Positions 1 to 7,089 are shown, counted from the stretch's first letter. The stretch is 8,711 nt of DNA from Hyphomicrobiales bacterium (GCA_026400425.1 JAPLPC010000552.1:2446-11156), one strand, 5' to 3'. The notes: generated from the sequence alone by a model not told the origin. A program made the numbers and translations.

Positions 1-282
1 CCCGGCGCGCTCGGCCTAGCCGTGAAGGCCCAGAGCATGAAGTGGGTGGTGCCGTTTCATCCCGGCGCGGTGAAGGCGTTGAAGGAAGCCAATCAATGGA
101 CCGCCGACGATCAGGCCCACAATGACGGACTGATCAAGCGGCAGGGTGTCTTGAAGGCGGCATGGGACGGCTACGCCAAGGCCAATGCGTCCAAAGGCGA
201 GAGCGAGTTTCTCAGCGGCTGGATGACGGCACGCGCGGATGCGTTGGCCAAGGCCAAGATGCCGAACGGGTTCGAAGAATAA
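1..282 (+). CDS. TAXI-family TRAP transporter solute-binding protein, C-terminal part
   Basis: The frame is open from base 1 and ends at TAA 280-282, so only the last 93 codons are present and the start lies outside the window. The visible protein carries the pattern typical of the end of TAXI-type periplasmic binding proteins: a 'PFHPGAVKALKEAN' segment (about residues 19-32), an 'AHNDGLIKRQ' stretch, then an alternating Ala/Lys-rich amphipathic tail ending in 'MPNGFEE'. In this family the protein binds a small organic anion in the periplasm and delivers it to the TRAP membrane subunits. The next gene, starting 39 bases downstream on the same strand, is the matching fused permease, so the two form the usual TAXI operon pair. 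The substrate cannot be read from this fragment. A GTG at 22-24 is an internal valine, not a start. Family assignment is from recognised sequence pattern and context. Confidence 0.8.
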   Translation, partial: PGALGLAVKAQSMKWVVPFHPGAVKALKEANQWTADDQAHNDGLIKRQGVLKAAWDGYAKANASKGESEFLSGWMTARADALAKAKMPNGFEE

Positions 283-321
283 CCACACGCCCTGCCCGTA
301 CCCGCCGCTGGATCAAGCCTC

Positions 322-2506
322 ATGACGTCCTCCACCGAAACCGCGCGGCTGCATTCCGACGTGCCAGAAAAAATGCAGATCGACGATCCCCATGGGGTCG
401 CCGATCTGCAGGAATCCGAAGTCACGCGCGTCCGCGCCCTGCACGGCATCTGGCGCTGGGCGCTGATGGCGGCGACGCTCGGCACGATCCTGCTTTGCAT
501 CAACCAGCAATTCGCGCTGCGCTTCTTGATCGGCCACACCCAGCTCAATACCGAGTATTTCTATCTGCTGATCGCGCTGATGTTGCCATTCACGTTCCTG
601 ATGTTTCCGGGAATGCCGAAGGCCGATCTCGATGGTACGACGTCGTGCTGTTCGTCGGCACATTCGCATCCGCCATCTATCTGATGATGAACATCCGCAA
701 GGCCGCGCAATTCGGCTGGGAGTTCGACGGCGCCCCCACTGGCGTGATCGCCTCCGGCTTGGTGATGTGGTTCGTGCTGCTGGAGGCGTTGCGCCGCACC
801 GGCGGCTGGAGCCTGCTGTTGAGCGTCGCGCCGTTCACATTCTATCCGCTGTTTGCAGATTCGAGCTGGCTCGGCCCGTTTCGCGGCACTCAATCGACGC
901 TGGCACAGACCACCGCCTATCATGTGCTGTCCGGCGAGAGCCTGCTCGGCATTCCGATCCAGGCGTTTGCAGACACCGTCATCGGCTTTCTCGTATTCGG
1001 TACCGCCCTGATGATGACCGGCGCGGGCAAGTTCTTCATCAACATCGCCTTCGCGATGTGCGGCACCTTTCGCGGCGGCGCTGCCAAAGTCTGCATCTTT
1101 GCCTCCGGCCTGCTCGGCACCGTCGGCGGCAGCATCGTGTCCAACGTGCTCACCGCCGGCACCATGACCATTCGAAGAAGACCGGCTTCACGCCGTCTTA
1201 CGCGGCAGCCATCGAAGCCTGTGCCTCCACCGGCGCGGTGCTGGCACCGCCGGTGCTCGGCGCCACGGCTTTCGTGATGGCGCAGTTCATGAACGTCAGC
1301 TACGCGGAAGTCGCGCTCGCCGCCACCATTCCGTCGGTGCTGTATTATTTCGGCCTGTTCGCGCAGGTCGACAGCTACGCCGCGCGCCACAAACTGGAAG
1401 GCATTCCGCGCGAGGAACTGCCGCGCTTCACCGATGCGTTGAAGGAAGGCTGGTACTATCTGTTCGTCATCGCGATCCTGGTGGTGATGCTGCTGTATTT
1501 CAAGCGCGAGAGCCACGCGCCATTCTATGCCACGGCGCTGCTCGTGATTCTGCATCAATGGTCCGGTCCAGCTGCTTGGCGGCGCGGCAACACGCTGGTG
1601 CTCGTGGCGGCGATCGCACTCACCGTCGCGATGCTGTGGCTCGACATCGGCAACGCGATCCTGTGGGGCATGTGCATTCTCGCCGCACTGAACGAATTTT
1701 TTCCCGGCAAGAACTGGGGTTGCGCGCGCTGGCTGCATTTCCTCGAACTGAACGGCAAGACCTTCGTCGAACTGATCGCCATTCTCGCCGGCTGCGGCCT
1801 GCTGATCGGCGCCTTCTCGCTGACCGGCGTGATCTCCAGCCTGGCCAATGATCTGCTCAACATCGCCGGCGGCGACGTCTTCCTGCTGCTGGTGATGTGT
1901 GCCTTCACAAGCCTGATCCTCGGGCTCGGCCTGACCACGACCTCCTGCTACATCTTCCTCGCCATTCTGGTGGCGCCGGCGCTGGAAAAGCTCGGCCTCA
2001 ACAAGATGGCCGTGCACATGTTCATCTTCTATTGGGGCATGCTGTCCTCGATCACGCCGCCGGTCGCCATCGCATCCTTTGCAGCAGCCGGCATCGCCGG
2101 TGCACCCGCGATGAAGACGGGCTGGCAGAGCATGTGGGTCGGCAGCATCATCTACTTCATCCCGTTCTTCTTCGTGCTCAACCCGACGCTGCTGCTGCAG
2201 GGCGACAATCCCTATGCGGAAGCGCTCGCGCTGACCGCCCTGGCCGGCCTCGGAATCATCTTCATCTGTGGCGGCATCCAGGGCTATCAGGCCTATGTCG
2301 GCGATCTCAGAAGAGCCGGCACCATGGAATGGCCGCTGCGGGTGCTGCTGGTGATCGGAGGCATCACGCTGGCAACGCCGGGCGGCGGCATCAATCCGCT
2401 GTCGCAATGGCAGATCATGCTGCTGGCGTCGGCGATCCTGCTACCGACGCTGCTGGTGGCGCTGGCACTGGTGAAGCGCGGACAAGCGAGGCTGGTGGCT
2501 TCATAA
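322..2506 (+). pseudogene. TRAP transporter fused permease (TAXI type, DctQ-DctM), two frameshifts
   Basis: This is a polytopic inner-membrane permease that would use an ion gradient to import the ligand carried by the upstream binding protein. It starts at ATG 322 ('MTSSTETARL') and stops at TAA 2504-2506, about 728 codons, a plausible size for fused TAXI permeases. The protein is readable only by changing frame twice. Bases 322 to about 632 give the N-terminal DctQ-like part. Bases 633 to about 1172 continue in the -1 frame ('WYDVVLFVGTFASAIYLMMN' through 'SNVLTAGTMTI'). Bases 1172-2506 continue in a further -1 frame ('KKTGFTPSYAAAIEACASTG' onward). The C-terminal DctM part is well preserved, including 'LGLGLTTTSCYIFLAILVAP' and 'GMLSSITPPVAIASFAAAG', the conserved translocation-domain segments. 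Both shifts correspond to a net loss of 1 (mod 3) bases, so they do not compensate. No slippery sequence is present at either site. Translated as is, synthesis stops at 684 after 120 residues. The function of the ancestor is secure; whether the lesions are biological or sequencing/assembly error is not. Confidence 0.85.
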
Positions 2507-2509
2507 TCT

Positions 2510-2591
2510 GTAGGGTCGGCAAAGCGCAGCGTGCCGACCACAACGAGCGACGCATGACGTTGGTGGGCACGCTACGCTTTGCCCACCCTAC
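2510..2591. repeat. inverted pair of 31-nt hairpin units (REP/BIME-like intergenic repeat)
   Basis: The arms 2510-2540 and 2561-2591 are reverse complements at 28 of 31 positions, separated by 20 bases. Each arm also folds on itself: 2514-2521 pairs with 2532-2539, and 2562-2569 pairs with 2580-2587, both perfect 8-bp stems with 10-base loops. Two of the three differences between arms are a compensatory swap, C2517-G2536 in the left hairpin against G2565-C2584 in the right one. The unit core (GTAGGGTSGGCAAAGCG) resembles dispersed intergenic repeats seen in many proteobacteria. It starts 3 bases after the TRAP permease stop and lies between that gene and the convergent gene ending at 2623, so it may also act as a bidirectional transcription stop. 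Confidence 0.8.
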
Positions 2592-2622
2592 GCTCCGAAG
2601 CTACGCCGCCATCCAGCGACGT

Positions 2623-3072
2623 CTAAAACTCTTCCGGGCACGGATCGATGATCTTCCACAATTCGACGCCGTTCTTGACCTTCTTCATCTCCGGCGTCAG
2701 GCCGCCATTGCGGGCGAGCCAGGCCTTCACGGTGGGCGGATAATACGACATCAGGTCCGAGGTCCCCTCATAACTGATGACCTTCATGCCGAAGGTGAAG
2801 GCCTTGTCGTAATAGGCCTGATGGAAACCGAGGCTGGCGCGCGGGGTCACGCACACTTTGTTGAGCGGCACGATGCCGAGCACCAGGGTGCAGGCCGAAT
2901 TGCAGATGCCATCGATGATCACCCGCTCGCGGCGATCACGGATGCGCTCATACTTCGCCTTGTATTCCTCGACATAGCCGCCGTGATCGCGGGTAATGCG
3001 CAAATCGGCGTGCGCAGGCGCGACAAAGAGCACCACCAGCGAAGTCAGCAGAGGCAGCAACGAGAGGCGCAT
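2623..3072 (-). CDS. small secreted ClpP/crotonase-like protein (COG3904-like), hypothetical
   Basis: This is a 149-residue protein. Residues 1-22 form a signal peptide: a short basic start, a hydrophobic run of Leu/Val, and an 'APAHA' cleavage site before D23, so export to the periplasm is expected. The mature part contains 'VIIDGICNSACTLVLG' (51-66) followed by 'CVTPRASLGFHQA' (74-86). This arrangement is typical of small periplasmic proteins related to ClpP-type proteases (COG3904-like), in which the serine of the S-A-C segment (S59) sits where the nucleophile would be and the 'LGFH' segment (H84) follows. Several cysteines (C57, C61, C74, C145) could form disulfides. Catalytic activity is not demonstrated by the sequence, and the domain is shorter than a full ClpP fold. 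The start is ATG at 3072; no strong Shine-Dalgarno is visible. It lies downstream of ilvA on the same strand, separated by a possible terminator, so it probably has its own promoter. The exact family is moderately certain. Confidence 0.7.
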   Translation of the reverse strand: MRLSLLPLLTSLVVLFVAPAHADLRITRDHGGYVEEYKAKYERIRDRRERVIIDGICNSACTLVLGIVPLNKVCVTPRASLGFHQAYYDKAFTFGMKVISYEGTSDLMSYYPPTVKAWLARNGGLTPEMKKVKNGVELWKIIDPCPEEF

Positions 3073-3188
3073 CGGGCCACGAAACCGGTCAGGAAAATGT
3101 TCGAAGCCGCCACCCGATCGGGCAACGGCCTAGCCATCCGACTCTGGCCGGACAGTGCTAGCATTTCGTTAAGCATCGGCTTTGAGCG

Positions 3189-3214
3189 AAAAAAAGGCAG
3201 CAACAGGTCCTGCT
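3189..3214 (-). terminator. possible weak intrinsic terminator of ilvA
   Basis: On the minus strand, 3214-3210 pairs with 3203-3199 (5 bp including one G-U, 6-base loop). Three bases later comes a run of seven T (A7 on the plus strand at 3189-3195). It begins 10 bases after the ancestral ilvA stop at 3224-3226, where an ilvA terminator would be expected. The stem is short, so this is tentative. Confidence 0.35.
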
Positions 3215-3223
3215 TCTCGTCGC

Positions 3224-4688
3224 CTAGCCGTTGAGGAACATCCGGTAAACCGGATTGTCGGTCCAGTCCGACCAGGATGCGGCCGTAATCGGCGCCGTGG
3301 TTGCGGTAGTGGAACAAGGTGATGTTCCAGTCCGGCTCCATCTGGTCCAGAAACTTCAGCAAGGCTCCCGGCCGTTCCGGGAATTCGAAGCGCAGGATCA
3401 CCTCGCCCTTCAATTCCGGCGGCGCGCGCCCGCCCACCATGTAGCGGATATGCAGCTTGGCGGTCTCATCCGCGCTGATGTCCAGCACCTTGTAGCCGAG
3501 CGCACGCAACTGTTCGATCAGCTTGGCTTTTTCCTGTCGCGCATCGGATAGTTTGATGCCGACGAAGACATTGGCGTCCTTCGCTTCGGCATAGCGATAG
3601 TTGAATTCGCTGATGACCTGATTGCCGATGGTCTGAATGAAGCGGCGATAGCTGCCGGGCTGTTCCGGGATGGTGACGCCGAGCAGGATTTCGCGGGCTT
3701 CGCCCACCTCGGCGCGCTCGGCCACATGGCGCAGCCGATCGAAGTTCATGTTGGCGCCGCTGCTGACAGCCACCAATGCGCCGGTGCGCGTCGGATTCGC
3801 CGCGACATAGGTCTTGAGGCCGGCGAGCGCCAACGCGCCCGCAGGTTCGGCAAGCACGCGTGTGTCCTCGAAGATATCCTTGATCGCCGCACACATCTCG
3901 TCGGTGTCCGCGGTGATGACGTCATCGAGCAATTCGCGGCACAGGCGGAAGGTCTCGACACCGGCCTGACGCACGGCGACGCCGTCCGCAAACAGCCCGA
4001 CGCGATCCAGCACGACGCGTTCGCCGGCTTCGATGGCGGCCTTCATGGAGGCCGCGTCCGCCGGTTCGACGCCGATCACCTTCGTTTCCGGCCGCAGGAA
4101 TTTGATGAAGGACGCAACGCCGGCCGCGAGCCCGCCGCCACCGATCGGCACGAACACGGCTTCGATCGGATGCGGATGCTGCTGCAGGATCTCCATGCCG
4201 ATGGTGCCCTGCCCGGCGATCACGTCAGGATCGTCATAGGGATGCACGAAGGTCAGTCCGTGTTCCACTTCGAGCTGTCGCGCATGCGCCGCCGCTTCGT
4301 CGAACGTATCGCCGAACAGAACGGCATTGCCGCCCCAATAGCGGACGGCATCGACCTTGATCGGCGGCGTCGTCACCGGCATCACGATGGTCGCCTTGAT
4401 CCCGAGCCGCTGCGCCGACAGCGCCACGCCCTGCGCATGATTGCCGGCCGAGGCACAGATCACGCCCGCAGCGCGCTGCTCTGCCGAGAGCTGCGCGATC
4501 CGGTTGTAGGCACCACGGATCTTGAACGAAAAGACCGGCTGTAGATCCTCGCGCTTGAGCAGCACCGGGCTGCCAATCCGGGCGCTGAGGCGCACCATCT
4601 TGTCCAGCGGCGTCTGCACCGCGACGTCATAGACGCGGCTGTCGAGTATCTTGCGAACATAGTCGGTCACGGCGAAGTCCTGAAACAT
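3224..4688 (-). pseudogene. ilvA: threonine dehydratase (threonine ammonia-lyase), biosynthetic; 3' deletion and frameshift
   Basis: IlvA is a PLP enzyme converting threonine to 2-oxobutanoate plus ammonia, the first committed step of isoleucine synthesis in the cytosol. Numbered from ATG 4688, the Schiff-base lysine is K56 in 'SFKIRGAY', the substrate loop is 'SAGNHAQG' (80-87), and the phosphate-binding glycine loop is 'GGGGLAAG' (183-190). Two ACT-like regulatory domains for isoleucine/valine control follow: 'LLGVTIPEQPGSYRRF' starts the first (about 335-410) and 'LRFEFPERPGALLKFL' the second (about 432 onward). After 'YGRILVGL' (to residue 475), about 22 residues of the second ACT domain are missing. 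The expected ending 'WTDNPVYRMFLNG' plus TAG (3224-3226) is still present but in another frame. Read as is, the protein continues with unrelated residues to 3045, over a possible terminator. The net loss is 2 (mod 3) bases, about 65. The ORF also extends upstream to 4892, but that part shows no family similarity, and 4688 fits the family N-terminus. The assignment is secure; functionality is doubtful. Confidence 0.88.
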
Positions 4689-4940
4689 GGTGCTGCACCA
4701 TCCGGCCCAGCAACGCTGATGACGCGAGAAGGGCACCGAAATGCGTGGAAAATCAAGCCCGTTTTGGCGGTGATCAGCCAGAGCGGATGCGGTCGCCCTG
4801 CCCTGCAACCCCTTGTTGGCGATCCACGTGGCCCGGCTGTCGGCAGCTTGCAGCGCATCGCCGGCTGCGGCCGTACCGTTGTTGCTGCGCAATCATAAGG
4901 GGCTAGCTTTTGGCGCCGCCGTGACTATGGTGCCGACCAT

Positions 4941-5017
4941 GCACTCGTAGCTCAGCTGGATAGAGCATCGGATTTCGATTCCGAGGGTCGGGCGTTCGAA
5001 TCGCTCCGAGTGCACCA
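4941..5017 (+). tRNA. tRNA-Arg (anticodon UCG, reads CGA)
   Basis: The cloverleaf is complete. The acceptor stem pairs 4941-4947 (GCACTCG) with 5007-5013 (CGAGTGC), followed by discriminator A5014 and an encoded CCA at 5015-5017. The D arm is GCTC..GAGC. The anticodon stem TCGGA/TCCGA is perfect with a 7-base loop TTTCGAT, giving anticodon TCG. The variable loop is GGGTC. The T arm is GGGCG-TTCGAAT-CGCTC with one G-U pair. It lies between divergently placed ilvA and a small plus-strand ORF. A TATGGT at 4926-4931 could be its -10 box. tRNA-Arg genes are common phage attachment sites, but no integrase or duplicated 3' end is visible here. Confidence 0.95.
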
Positions 5018-5098
5018 TCAAATGTCAGACGGCTGGAATGTCTCGCCTCAGCGTTCTCTGACGCGCCCGACCATCGTTTCCAAAGCACCCCGAAAAAA

Positions 5099-5200
5099 TT
5101 GAACCTGCTGGTCCATGCCCTGATGTTCGGGGCGGCGATCTTGTTCGTTGGTCTGTTGCGTCTGACATATGGGCTGGATCTGAGCCCCGGTCTGTTCTGA
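5099..5200 (+). CDS. possible 33-residue membrane microprotein
   Basis: From TTG 5099 to TGA 5198-5200 the frame encodes a short lysine-preceded hydrophobic helix of about 20 residues ('NLLVHALMFGAAILFVGLL') and a short polar tail 'DLSPGLF'. This suits a single-pass inner-membrane protein. No good Shine-Dalgarno precedes TTG 5099 or the internal ATG 5123. The same frame stays open upstream through the tRNA and looks coding from about 5060 ('DAPDHRFQSTPKK', several G/C third positions), but it has no ATG/GTG/TTG in that stretch. The true gene may therefore be longer, with an unusual or lost start. A 26-codon ORF from ATG 5022 overlaps in another frame and looks less coding. A terminator hairpin begins 10 bases after the stop, consistent with a real short transcript that could also include the tRNA. 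No family is recognised. Confidence 0.35.
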   Translation: MNLLVHALMFGAAILFVGLLRLTYGLDLSPGLF

Positions 5201-5209
5201 AAAGCAACA

Positions 5210-5239
5210 AAACTCGCCGATGTCGCGACCGGCGAGTTT
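5210..5239 (+). terminator. hairpin terminator after tRNA-Arg/microprotein
   Basis: A perfect 10-bp stem, 5210-5219 (AAACTCGCCG) with 5230-5239 (CGGCGAGTTT), has a 10-base loop. The 3' arm ends in TTT, but only a weak T-rich tail follows (GTCGTGCTTT). It closes the short transcript that begins at the tRNA or just after it. Confidence 0.6.
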
Positions 5240-5240
5240 G

Positions 5241-5680
5241 TCGTGCTTTACTGATGGCGGTACGCAAAACTGATCCGCCTGCGATCAAGATGCCCTGCAA
5301 ATGTTAAGGAAGGATTCTCAATGCAGACGGCGCTTGCGATTTGCGTTGCGAACGCGGCAGTTTGTCGTCCGCAACACCCGACGCTCCATCGATGATGGAT
5401 GCCGAGTTCGCAACGCGGCTCGAACGGCCACAAGCGTGAGCCGCAAAATTATCATCGGCAACGTCACGTGTCATGTGTGGTCGGCAGCCGCAGCGAAAGC
5501 GTGCACGCATGCTGCACTGCGGCTGTCTCGCACGTGATCTCATCTGCGACATCTTCGTTCGCGCCGCCCCGTGTTGCGCAGAACGGCACAGACAGCCATG
5601 CAGCTTCGTGTCTATAACGATGCCATAGCCATCCGCACGAGATGGTCATGCATGTCGATACAAGAAACGGGAGAACGACC
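5241..5680. other. intergenic region of about 440 bases, no supported gene
   Basis: Several short overlapping frames are open on both strands, but none has a convincing ribosome site, protein-like composition or recognisable motif. The region contains inverted repeats: GTTGCGAAC (5345-5353) against GTTCGCAAC (5406-5414), both followed by GCGG; TCCATC/GATGGA around 5386-5400; and the paired CACGTG sites described separately. It probably contains the promoter of the acyl-CoA dehydrogenase gene. No clear -35/-10 pair stands out. Confidence 0.5.
5465..5536. promoter_or_regulatory. hairpin flanked by two CACGTG palindromes, possible regulatory site
   Basis: CACGTG occurs at 5465-5470 and 5531-5536. 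With one neighbouring base on each outer/inner side they read TCACGTG and CACGTGA, an inverted pair. Between them, 5485-5493 (CAGCCGCAG) pairs perfectly with 5517-5525 (CTGCGGCTG). It lies about 145-215 bases upstream of the acyl-CoA dehydrogenase start. The regulatory role is a guess from symmetry and position. Confidence 0.25.
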
Positions 5681-6952
5681 TTGAAGATTGCATATGCACC
5701 CCGCCAGACCCCCTACACGCTTGCCCCCGAAGATGCGTTGAACGACCTGCGGATGTCGGAACAGGTGCGGCCGCTGTTCGATCACGTCCGCAAATTCATC
5801 GCGACCACCGTCGAGCCGATGTCGGTCGAATTCTATCGTGCCGGCGAGACGAAAACCGATCGCTGGTCGTTCACCCCGGAACAGCTCGAAATTCTCGGCA
5901 AGGCTAAAAACAAGGCGCGCGAAGAAGGTCTGTGGAACTTCTTCTTGCCCGACGCTGAAACCGGCGAAGGATTGAAGAATCTCGATTACGCCTATATCGC
6001 CGCCGAACTCGGCAAGAATCCGCTCGCTTCGGAAGCGATGAATTGCTCGGCGCCGGACACCGGCAATATGGAAGTCATCGAGCGCGTCGGCACCAAAGAG
6101 CAGAAAGAGAAATGGCTGAAGCCGCTCTTGGCCGGCGAGATCCGCTCCGCCTATGCGATGACCGAGCCGAATGTGGCATCGTCCGACGCCAAGAACGTTT
6201 CGACCTCGGCCAAACTGGTCGGCGACGAGTGGGTCATCAACGGCGAGAAATATTACATTTCAGGCCTCGGCGATCCCCGCTGCAAGATCATGATCGTGAT
6301 GGTCAAGACCAGCCCCGACGCCGCGCCCAGCAAGCAACAGTCGCAGATCCTAGTGCCCGTCGATACGCCCGGCGTCGAGGTCATTGGTCCCATGCACGTG
6401 TTCGGCCACGACCACGCGCCACGCGGCCACATGCATATGCGTTTCAACGACGTCCGCGTGCCCAAGGAGAATATCCTGCTGGGCGAAGGGCGCGGCTTCG
6501 AGATTTCGCAGCTTCGTCTCGGCCCCGGCCGCATCCATCATTGCATGCGCACCATCGGCAAGGCTGAAAAGGCGCTCGACATGATGGTGGCCCGCGGCCT
6601 CACCCGCGAAGCGTTCGGCAAGAAGATCGCGCATCTCGGGGGCAACCTGCAGATCATCGCGCAGGCCCGTTGCGAGATCGAGGCCATGCGGCTGATGGTG
6701 CTCAAGGCCGCCAAGGCGATGGATGTGCTCGGCAACAAGGAGGCACGGATCTGGGTCAGCATGGTCAAGGCCATGGTGCCGGAGCGCGCCTGCAAGATCA
6801 TCGATCAGGCGATCCAGATGCATGGCGCCACCGGCATCTCGCAATGGACGCCGCTTGCCGAAATGTACACCGATGTCCGCCATCTGCGCTTTGCCGACGG
6901 CCCGGATGAGGTGCACTGGATGGTTGTGGGCCGTCACGAATTGACGCTGTAG
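5681..6952 (+). CDS. acyl-CoA dehydrogenase, ACAD10/ACAD11-like subfamily
   Basis: This is a 423-residue FAD enzyme that would oxidise (alpha,beta-dehydrogenate) an acyl-CoA and pass electrons to electron-transfer flavoprotein in the cytosol. Residues about 20-150 form the N-terminal helical domain. The FAD/substrate signature 'YAMTEPNVASSDAKN' is at 158-172, the beta domain continues through 'GEKYYISGLGDPRCKI', and 'LGEGRGFEISQLRLGPGRIH' (267-286) opens the C-terminal helical domain, which ends in 'FADGPDEVH' (404-412). These segments match ACAD11-type proteins closely. In place of the Y-E-G-T catalytic glutamate motif of most acyl-CoA dehydrogenases there is A-D-G-P, so D406 occupies that position, as in ACAD10/11. 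Relatives act on 4-hydroxy-acid derived CoA esters (e.g. bacterial LvaC in levulinate use), but no partner kinase is visible, so the substrate is open. TTG 5681 is chosen because GGAG at 5670-5673 lies 7 bases upstream; ATG 5642 and ATG 5648 are in-frame alternatives. The gene is intact and probably monocistronic. Confidence 0.9.
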   Translation: MKIAYAPRQTPYTLAPEDALNDLRMSEQVRPLFDHVRKFIATTVEPMSVEFYRAGETKTDRWSFTPEQLEILGKAKNKAREEGLWNFFLPDAETGEGLKNLDYAYIAAELGKNPLASEAMNCSAPDTGNMEVIERVGTKEQKEKWLKPLLAGEIRSAYAMTEPNVASSDAKNVSTSAKLVGDEWVINGEKYYISGLGDPRCKIMIVMVKTSPDAAPSKQQSQILVPVDTPGVEVIGPMHVFGHDHAPRGHMHMRFNDVRVPKENILLGEGRGFEISQLRLGPGRIHHCMRTIGKAEKALDMMVARGLTREAFGKKIAHLGGNLQIIAQARCEIEAMRLMVLKAAKAMDVLGNKEARIWVSMVKAMVPERACKIIDQAIQMHGATGISQWTPLAEMYTDVRHLRFADGPDEVHWMVVGRHELTL

Positions 6953-6966
6953 TCCCGCCCCGAAAA

Positions 6967-7003
6967 GCGATCGCGTGCCCCTCGGCAAGGGTCACGCGAT
7001 TGC
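6967..7003 (+). terminator. hairpin after acyl-CoA dehydrogenase gene
   Basis: The segment 6967-6977 (GCGATCGCGTG) pairs with 6993-7003 (CACGCGATTGC) over 11 bp with one G-U. Above it, 6979-6982 pairs with 6988-6991 around loop CGGCA. It begins 15 bases after the stop codon. No T-tract follows, so it may be a weak or factor-assisted terminator or a 3' stabiliser. A separate perfect 10-base palindrome GGCCCGGGCC follows at 7006-7015. Confidence 0.45.
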
Positions 7004-7089
7004 CCGGCCCGGGCCTCAGCCCCTGCGCAACTATTTACCGGCTATTTGCATCCTGTGCATATGTTGTCCGCAGCACTGAGGATGCAGGC

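Noticed and set aside
622..1182. Programmed ribosomal frameshifting as the explanation for the split permease
   Set aside because: There is no slippery heptamer, stop-codon context or downstream structure at either site, and the family alignment indicates missing residues rather than a simple slip.
920..2407. 495-codon minus-strand ORF opposite the TRAP permease
   Set aside because: It is rich in Gln, Arg, His and Asp with no fold-like pattern: an antisense shadow of GC-rich membrane-protein codons.
1897..3234. 445-codon plus-strand ORF spanning the permease end, the repeat and the antisense of two minus genes
   Set aside because: It is a composite shadow frame with no domain, crossing well-supported genes on the other strand.
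3726..4544. 272-codon plus-strand ORF inside ilvA
   Set aside because: It is an antisense shadow of ilvA, His/Arg/Asp-rich, with no motifs.
4689..4892. 68-residue N-terminal extension of the ilvA reading frame
   Set aside because: It has no similarity to the threonine dehydratase N-terminus, which starts around 'MFQDFAVTDYV', and low-complexity composition; it is treated as upstream DNA.
4903..5088. Minus-strand 61-codon ORF containing 'GAIRTPDPRNRNPMLYPAELR'
   Set aside because: This is the well-known spurious translation of the antisense strand of a tRNA gene; it overlaps tRNA-Arg exactly.
4941..5640. Integrated element at tRNA-Arg
   Set aside because: No integrase, no repeat of the tRNA 3' end and no composition change were found next to the tRNA.
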